Positions 59,801-64,000 of a DNA stretch of 64,000 bases are shown in pieces. Below the pieces are notes generated by a model. The model saw only the letters and a list, made by a program, of their open reading frames with translations, was not told the DNA's origin and did no database searches. Position 1 is the first letter of the stretch. Every line of letters starts with the position of its first letter. The stretch comes from Shewanella subflava (lineage in GTDB: Bacteria > Pseudomonadota > Gammaproteobacteria > Enterobacterales > Shewanellaceae). The position numbers and the translations under genes were made by a program. The stretch spans positions 81,123-145,122 of the forward strand of contig NZ_JAPDMX010000007.1 in assembly GCF_025971955.1 (NCBI RefSeq). The letters run 5' to 3'.

Positions 59801-60038
59801 TCTTTTTGCCAGCACTATTTTGATTCATTTTTAAAAAATGCTGCTCTTGCGCCGCAGATTTACTGATACTGTCTTTGAGTGTCGCAATTTGCGTATTGAT
59901 ATCTAACGCCGCAGGCTGAGCATTATCTTGGTTTAGCCCCAAAGGTTTATTCAATTGCAACGGAGAATTCCCCCAGCTTAATGACGTAAAGCTGAGGGAT
60001 AGAATGAAGAATAGCAATGTTCTAGTAACACGTAACAT
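56823..60038 (-). CDS. mscM: mechanosensitive channel MscM/MscK type
   Basis: 1,071 residues from ATG 60038, which places a signal peptide (RTLLFFILSLSFTSLSWG) at the very start; an upstream ATG (60062) lacks a ribosome site. A long coiled-coil periplasmic region (30-420), then about eleven membrane helices and the MscS domain with LGFGLQEIFANFISGLIILF, IVDWDRKEIIVPNKAFITEQ and a C-terminal beta/alpha part. Releases ions and osmolytes on hypo-osmotic shock. The orn/rsgA-psd-mscM order matches E. coli mscM (yjeP), though a DMT transporter gene is inserted after psd here. Confidence 0.88.
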   Translation of the reverse strand: MLRVTRTLLFFILSLSFTSLSWGNSPLQLNKPLGLNQDNAQPAALDINTQIATLKDSISKSAAQEQHFLKMNQNSAGKKTALERQVNAPNIVPKLKTNISIAEQTSTAYESLATLKQTDIDLNEQLNTLIARQRLLPNLLTQIETAISQQNKTLAPPTDTPAGERYELQTRLLQQQKATLKAELDASPKQAEILRLRQQLNRLQLNQQEGLVELINRYNIENREQKTATTLADNLNDQHQSSDPLSVQISAFNQELGERLISLNSKISNSIDLQEQTEKRYQRLALQLTNVQEQLTWVKSNATFGERFLEILHSLPKPPNQEQLQNDITDSRFERYQLEQQQSANAQQLSAADMLSEEQIALLQSQQTLIGQLIESHAHYLSELAKLNISYDQYIVLYETLKNTLNEQLFWVPNAAPINTLWLKDLTQSGLWLLQDAQWQQLIDSWQDYNYPWAWWIIIVILCLMAQDLLTPHFNQVMLRYSEYVGNVTQDKFKYTLKALIFTLIYSMFKPLPILLAGIILFDSSNNFTHAVGAGVLSIGVVYQIYQFAFILSLDKGIIISHFGRPKDLIQDSHDKLKTLMIFSLPVIGILGFTEAIDNTTLRNSIGRGAFIFFCYLLWLMYKFLLSAIQQYRSDRHDNLNMKMFQKIMWTILLSAPIISAVLSVIGYYYTAFQMLIQLQISILFGFGFLLAYQLIKRWMLIERRLIAFDRAKAKRAERIALREREDASDIESLDNYEEPVVDLETISSQSLGLVRSLLILAFFATTLAWLSQTHTALVPFLDSITLWTTTTNLNGIEQLLPITLKSLLNSAIIIGLSVMISRNLPGLLELTLLQRLDLSTGTGFAITTVSSYLVLFIGTLASFASLGMEWSKLQWLVAALSVGLGFGLQEIFANFISGLIILFEKPIRIGDTVTIRDLSGTVSKIKIRATTIVDWDRKEIIVPNKAFITEQLVNWSLSDPITRVIVTVNVARDSDPNKVEMLLRQVVSDCEFALKIPEPDVWFAGFGSHTLNFEVRTYAKDMDARWPLRHSLHKQVVQKLKDNDVELAYPQMDLHISQHQPADKSLFIKP

Positions 60039-60086
60039 AATGATAAGCTCTAAGAAAGACATGCTGATAGTAGCAAAGAACTATTG

Positions 60087-60959
60087 TTAGCGCTTATTTT
60101 TTTGATGACTTTGTTGTGTTTCAAATAAGGCTGTGGCGACGATAATAGCCCCACCCAATAAGGTTCTACTGCTTAAATGTTCGTCAAGAATAATCAGGGC
60201 TAACATGGCACCATAAAATGGTTGTAAGCATGACACTAAGCCCACTGTTTTAGCACTTAAATAGCGTAATGCTGTGGTGAATAATGCATGTGGCGCAGCG
60301 GTAAATACAACCCCTAATAAGACAATTAATCCCACAGTATGTTGATTTAAGTCTGCTATCGTTACATCTTGCCAGGGGCTTAAAAATACCACTGCCACTA
60401 GAGTTTGATAAAACATGGCATGTGAGCCACTGTATCCGGTGAAGTAACGTTTATGCAATAAATTACGTGCAGTAAATAGCATAGCCGATATTATGCCTAC
60501 AATAATACCTAAGGTGATATCATTTTCGAGGTTAGGTTCGGGGATCAGCATTATCACGCCGACAAGTACCGCCACACCGGATAGCACGTCAACCCACTTT
60601 AATTGGGTTCGATTAATGAGCGGTTCGATCAAGACTGTCATCACAGGATAAGTAAAAAAAGCGATCATCCCGATTGCAACAGAAGACAGTTGCATTGCGG
60701 CAAAGTAGGTGACCCAGTGGCAGCTAACTAGGACGCCAAGCAAAATGGCAATGAAGTAATCATTTCTATGTTTTAGCGTGAGAGAGTGTTTACTGGCTTT
60801 GACTAATATTGCCAGCACCAAAGCAGCAACCGCACAGCGCAAAAAAGTGATATTAAGCGCACTTAGTGGAATAAGCTTAGAAAATAGCGCCGTACCACCA
60901 AAGAGTAATACGGCGAGATGGACTTCAATAAGTCCAGAACGGGGATTAACGGTTGTCAC
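60087..60959 (-). CDS. EamA/DMT family transporter
   Basis: 290 residues, GTG start. Ten hydrophobic segments in two EamA repeats: LAVLLFGGTALFSKLIPLSA with FLRCAVAALVLAIL, then GIIVGIISAMLFTARNLLH and VGLIVLLGVVFTAAPHALFT. Drug/metabolite superfamily exporters; substrate not predictable. It lies 11 bp after psd and 25 bp before mscM, an insertion relative to enterobacterial synteny. Confidence 0.9.
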   Translation of the reverse strand: MTTVNPRSGLIEVHLAVLLFGGTALFSKLIPLSALNITFLRCAVAALVLAILVKASKHSLTLKHRNDYFIAILLGVLVSCHWVTYFAAMQLSSVAIGMIAFFTYPVMTVLIEPLINRTQLKWVDVLSGVAVLVGVIMLIPEPNLENDITLGIIVGIISAMLFTARNLLHKRYFTGYSGSHAMFYQTLVAVVFLSPWQDVTIADLNQHTVGLIVLLGVVFTAAPHALFTTALRYLSAKTVGLVSCLQPFYGAMLALIILDEHLSSRTLLGGAIIVATALFETQQSHQKNKR

Positions 60960-60970
60960 ATTAACACTGG

Positions 60971-61837
60971 TTATTTAAGGTTAATATTTGCAAAGGCCTG
61001 CCCCATACGGGTGGTTTCGCCTGGGTCAACACCATCTGCAAAAGTGTCAATTGCATCTTGGGCAAACAGCATAACAACCGTACTACCTAACTTGAAACGC
61101 CCCATTTCAGCGCCTTTCTCTAAGGTTAATGCTTCTGGTCCTGTGGTTGGGTAATTCCAGCTAAACACTTGCTTGCCACCAGGCGGTGTGACAGTGCCTG
61201 CCCACACGGTTTCAATGCTGGCAACGATCGTTGCGCCCACTAAAACCATGGCCAATGGGCCTATTTCAGTTTCAAAAATAGCCACAACACGTTCATTACG
61301 CGCAAATAACCCAGGAACATTTTTTGCAGTCAGTGGGTTAACTGAAAATAAATCGCCAGGTACATAGGTCATTTTAGACAGCGTGCCTTTTATTGGCATA
61401 TGAATTCGATGGTAATCTTTAGGCGCAAGATAAATTGTGGCAAAGTCGCCACCTTCAAAACGCTCTGCGTCTGCTTTATCACCACCTAATAAGGCTTGTG
61501 AAGTATAACTGTGTCCTTTAGCCTGAAAGATATTACCCGCTTCAATAGGACCGCATTGACTGACTGCACCATCAACTGGGTGAGCCATAACGTTTGCTTG
61601 TTGGTTTATAGGGCGTAAACCTTGCTTTAATTCTCGGGTGAAAAAAGCATTAAAAGTTTTGTAGGCTTCTGGCTCACTGATAGCGGCTTCAGACATATCA
61701 ATTTTGTATTGTTTGATAAACCATTTAATAAATGCCGTAGTTAATGCGCCGGCTTCAGCTGCGGCAAACTTACCCACTAAGCGTGATAAAAAGTGTTTTG
61801 GCATAATGTATTGCAATGCAATTTTTAATGAGTCCAA
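60971..61837 (-). CDS. psd: phosphatidylserine decarboxylase
   Basis: 288 residues; TTG start at 61837, supported by TAAGGG at good spacing and by the family start ([20 protein letters not shown]). The pro-enzyme cuts itself in the LGST motif (Gly251-Ser252, [11 protein letters not shown]) to form the pyruvoyl group, making phosphatidylethanolamine. Blocks [20 protein letters not shown] and [20 protein letters not shown] are typical. 96 bp downstream of rsgA. Confidence 0.96.
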   Translation of the reverse strand: MDSLKIALQYIMPKHFLSRLVGKFAAAEAGALTTAFIKWFIKQYKIDMSEAAISEPEAYKTFNAFFTRELKQGLRPINQQANVMAHPVDGAVSQCGPIEAGNIFQAKGHSYTSQALLGGDKADAERFEGGDFATIYLAPKDYHRIHMPIKGTLSKMTYVPGDLFSVNPLTAKNVPGLFARNERVVAIFETEIGPLAMVLVGATIVASIETVWAGTVTPPGGKQVFSWNYPTTGPEALTLEKGAEMGRFKLGSTVVMLFAQDAIDTFADGVDPGETTRMGQAFANINLK

Positions 61838-61933
61838 TTGAATTCCCTTACTCTTTTTTATGTCATTTTTACGAAAATTTTGATGGTTGGATTATTCTAT
61901 TACAGCTATCAATCGATGAGTCACAAGACTTAT

Positions 61934-62998
61934 TTAGATATCATCGATGGCTCGAAAATGGCGAGCATGGCGCTGTTCGTCAAGACTGGCAATAATACGG
62001 CTGTAATTATAAAACCTATCTTGAGTGATTTTGCCTTCTTTTAAAGCTTCCTGCAGCGCGCAACCTGGGTCATCCCCATGTTTACAGTCTCTGAATTTGC
62101 AGGTACCTAAAAAGTCTCTGAATTCGATAAAACACCAACCCACTCTTTGTGCATCTAAATGCCACAGAGCAAATTCACGCACGCCTGGGGAATCAATTAA
62201 ATCTCCGCCGCTGGCAAAATGTAATAATTTAGCGGTTGTGGTGGTGTGTTGGCCTAAACCTGAATTATCAGATACATCACCAGTTAATAAATCTGCTTCA
62301 GGCATTAATGCATTGATCACTGATGATTTACCTACACCAGATTGGCCAGCAAATACACTGACTTTATCTTTCAGTAATGATTTGAGGTCGTCAATCCCTT
62401 CGCCAGTATGGCTACTGATTTGATAAACTTGATAACCAATATCACGATATCGATTTAGCGCTTGCTCAATTTCAGGGCGATTTTCATCGGTCAATAAATC
62501 GATTTTGTTTAATACGATAATAGGGGCGATATCAGTATCTTCGCAGGCAACTAGATATCTGTCGATAATCTGAGTGGTGAAGCTAGGTAAAACTGACGAC
62601 ACAATGAGAATTTGGTCAATGTTGGCGGCAATGATTTTAACGCCATCATAAAGGTCTGGGCGTGTTAGTGACGATTTTCGTGGATGTACCGCTTCTACAA
62701 TCCCGCCAATATTGGAACCGGATTGCACCTCTGTGGCTAAACGCACGATAACATTGTCACCGGTCACCAAACTGGTGACGGCACGGCGAATATTACAACG
62801 GGTAATGGTGCCATCTTGGGTTTCAATATCCGCATGTTGCCCAAAACGAGAGATCACCACACCGGGTTGTTCTGGTGTGAGTAAATGATCTTGAAGGTCG
62901 GCATTATCGCTGACTGAATCGGTGCGCTTTAATCGTTTTGATTGATTGGCACGCATGCGCCTTAATTGGCCTTGGCTTAGGGGTTTCTTTTTACTCAC
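61934..62998 (-). CDS. rsgA: small ribosomal subunit biogenesis GTPase RsgA
   Basis: 354 residues from GTG 62998 (MSKKKPLSQGQLRRMRANQS), which matches known RsgA starts; the frame continues open to 63055, but that would add an atypical extension. Circularly permuted GTPase: OB fold (60-130), G4 VLNKIDLL, G1 GQSGVGKSSVINAL, G3 DSPGVREFAL, then a zinc finger CKFRDCKHGDDPGC. Late 30S assembly factor. Divergent from orn, as in most gammaproteobacteria. Confidence 0.94.
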   Translation of the reverse strand: MSKKKPLSQGQLRRMRANQSKRLKRTDSVSDNADLQDHLLTPEQPGVVISRFGQHADIETQDGTITRCNIRRAVTSLVTGDNVIVRLATEVQSGSNIGGIVEAVHPRKSSLTRPDLYDGVKIIAANIDQILIVSSVLPSFTTQIIDRYLVACEDTDIAPIIVLNKIDLLTDENRPEIEQALNRYRDIGYQVYQISSHTGEGIDDLKSLLKDKVSVFAGQSGVGKSSVINALMPEADLLTGDVSDNSGLGQHTTTTAKLLHFASGGDLIDSPGVREFALWHLDAQRVGWCFIEFRDFLGTCKFRDCKHGDDPGCALQEALKEGKITQDRFYNYSRIIASLDEQRHARHFRAIDDI

Positions 62999-63109
62999 AG
63001 GCAGATCTTCATCAATAAAGGTGTTTTTTTGTGTCTTAAAAGGATTATGATACACCCAATGAAATAAAAATGCCTGAATTTAGGGCGATAGATACAAGAA
63101 GGCGAACAA

Positions 63110-63655
63110 ATGGCTGCTGATGCGAAAAATTTGATATGGGTTGATCTTGAAATGACTGGGCTTGAACCTGAAGTTGATAGAATTATTGAGATTGCGACGT
63201 TAGTGACAGATCAAGATTTAAATATCATAGCTCAAGGACCTGTTTTAGCGATTCATCAAACCGATGCCGTTTTAGCGGGCATGGATGATTGGAATCAAAA
63301 GCATCATGGTGAGTCAGGGTTAATTGATCGTGTTAAGGCTAGCAAGGTTTCTGAGCAAGATGCGATCGCTCAAACTATTGCATTTTTATCTCAATATGTG
63401 CCCAAGGGGGCTTCACCAATGTGTGGTAATAGCATTGGTCAAGATCGGCGATTTTTGAATAAGTACATGCTTGAACTGGAAGATTATTTTCATTATCGCA
63501 ATGTTGATGTGAGTACAATTAAAGAATTAGTTCGCCGTTGGAGCCCTGCAACGATGGACGGATTTACAAAAAAGAATACCCATCAGGCATTAGAAGATAT
63601 CAAAGAGTCGATTGCAGAATTGCAGTATTATCGTAGTCAGGTATTTAAAATTTAA
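63110..63655 (+). CDS. orn: oligoribonuclease
   Basis: 181 residues. DEDDh 3'-5' exoribonuclease that degrades 2-5 nt RNAs, including pGpG from c-di-GMP. Catalytic residues in [13 protein letters not shown] (D, E), [14 protein letters not shown] (D) and [12 protein letters not shown] (H, D). Divergent from rsgA and followed by tRNA-Gly, as in E. coli. Confidence 0.97.
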   Translation: MAADAKNLIWVDLEMTGLEPEVDRIIEIATLVTDQDLNIIAQGPVLAIHQTDAVLAGMDDWNQKHHGESGLIDRVKASKVSEQDAIAQTIAFLSQYVPKGASPMCGNSIGQDRRFLNKYMLELEDYFHYRNVDVSTIKELVRRWSPATMDGFTKKNTHQALEDIKESIAELQYYRSQVFKI

Positions 63656-63695
63656 GCAAACGATGCAATTTTTGCAAAAAGAGTGCAAAAAGAGG

Positions 63696-63723
63696 TTGCA
63701 GCATAGTAAATATTACCTATAAT
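63696..63723 (+). promoter_or_regulatory. tRNA-Gly operon promoter
   Basis: TTGCAG (63696-63701), 16-bp spacer, consensus TATAAT (63718-63723) and a GCGGCC discriminator directly after it: the pattern of a strong, stringently controlled stable-RNA promoter. The predicted transcript starts near 63730, ahead of the two tRNA-like units. Confidence 0.75.
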
Positions 63724-63787
63724 GCGGCCTCAACTTTCTACAGAGCACCAAACTCTGATTATTAGAAAGAATGAAATTTGAAAGTTT

Positions 63788-63855
63788 GCGATATTAGTTC
63801 AGTTGGAAGGTAGAAAGACGATACCTTTTGATTGTTACTAGTTAAGCAATGATAT
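63788..63855 (+). pseudogene. decayed tRNA-Gly copy 1 (5' part only)
   Basis: Begins GCGATATTAGTTCAGTTGG, a variant of the first 19 bases of the intact tRNA at 63924, then AAGGTAGAAAGACGATACCTT. The anticodon loop, T arm and acceptor 3' strand are replaced by TTGATTGTTACTAGTTAAGC and a short tail ending GATAT, so no cloverleaf can form. Exactly 68 bp to the next unit. Confidence 0.8.
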
Positions 63856-63923
63856 GCGACATTAGCTCAGTTGGAAGGTAGAAAAACGATACCTTTTGAT
63901 TGTTACTAGTTAAGCAACGATAT
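63856..63923 (+). pseudogene. decayed tRNA-Gly copy 2 (5' part only)
   Basis: Starts GCGACATTAGCTCAGTTGG, identical to the intact tRNA for 19 bases, then carries the same insertion and the same unrelated 3' half as copy 1. 68 bp long, abutting the intact gene. No CCA end, no GCC anticodon. Confidence 0.82.
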
Positions 63924-63999
63924 GCGACATTAGCTCAGTTGGTAGAGCGATACCTTGCCAAGGTATAGGTCATCGGTTCGAACCCGATATGTCGCTCCA
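63924..63999 (+). tRNA. tRNA-Gly (anticodon GCC)
   Basis: 76 nt. Acceptor GCGACAT pairs with ATGTCGC (63989-63995), D arm GCTCAGTTGGTAGAGC, anticodon arm ATACC-TTGCCAA-GGTAT with GCC, T arm ending in the standard TTCGAAC loop, discriminator T and encoded CCA (63997-63999). Position after orn corresponds to the E. coli glyVXY cluster of Gly(GCC) tRNAs. Confidence 0.97.
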
Positions 64000-64000
64000 A

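Noticed and set aside
62999..63055. N-terminal extension of RsgA from GTG 63055
   Set aside because: The sequence beginning at GTG 62998 matches known RsgA starts; the extension would fill much of the divergent promoter region shared with orn.
63788..63923. possible CRISPR-like or generic tandem repeat
   Set aside because: The two 68-bp units match the start of the adjacent tRNA-Gly and have no spacers; tRNA decay explains them better.

Overview
The window is a chromosomal segment of a gammaproteobacterium, almost certainly a Shewanella (AT-rich marine type). This is inferred from protein content and synteny: a NapA/NapB pair, a giant fused acyl-CoA carboxylase beside a second elongation factor G, ArcA, and the conserved blocks prfB-lysS, tolC/nudF-yqiB-cpdA-yqiA-parE..parC, sprT..endA-rsmE-gshB and orn/rsgA-psd..mscM with tRNA-Gly. 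No insertion sequence with a transposase, no prophage, no CRISPR array and no rRNA were seen. Nearly all of it is core chromosome; novelty sits in intergenic repeats, regulatory sites and a few lineage insertions.

Layout. 0-6 kb: cut-off LprI-like gene, small YjfB-like protein, OhrR-type regulator overlapping rlmC, chromate transporter, chemoreceptor, then a gene-poor stretch with a probable pseudogene. 6-9 kb: prfB with its programmed +1 frameshift, and lysS. 9-19 kb: tolC facing a forward run nudF-yqiB-cpdA-yqiA-parE, a PQQ-type dehydrogenase gene between parE and parC, then parC. 19-21.5 kb: bfd, a 2-hydroxyacid dehydrogenase, a DUF3392 protein and three copies of a hairpin-bounded non-coding repeat. 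21.5-26.4 kb: arcA, a DUF3293 gene set among long palindromes and a perfect CRP-like site, a lysine riboswitch, lysC and an AstE-like hydrolase.

26.4-38.9 kb, mostly minus strand: M50 protease, small DUF4144-like protein, FapA/DUF342 protein behind a perfect FNR-like box, rsmC, alkaline phosphatase, gshB, rsmE, endA, a small membrane protein, SprT-like protein, an exported C15-like peptidase with Ser in place of the catalytic Cys, and a LysR regulator. 38.9-48.2 kb, plus strand: the 1,517-residue carboxylase, EF-G 2 and an exported alkylsulfatase. 48.2-56.8 kb, minus strand: napB and napA (no other nap gene beside them) behind a perfect NarP-type site, an AttEFGH-like ABC system and a glycerophosphodiesterase. 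56.8-64 kb: mscM, a DMT transporter, psd and rsgA, divergent orn, then a strong stable-RNA promoter, two decayed tRNA-Gly 5' halves with exact 68-bp spacing, and an intact tRNA-Gly(GCC).

The genes combine housekeeping (translation, DNA topology, lysine biosynthesis, glutathione and phospholipid synthesis) with anaerobic and respiratory control (ArcA, FNR-like, NarP-like and CRP-like sites, periplasmic nitrate reductase) and iron control (Fur-like site at bfd). No clearly new multi-gene system was found. The most unusual items are the tRNA-Gly relics, the hairpin-bounded repeat family, the Cys-to-Ser C15-like protein and the fused carboxylase of unknown substrate.
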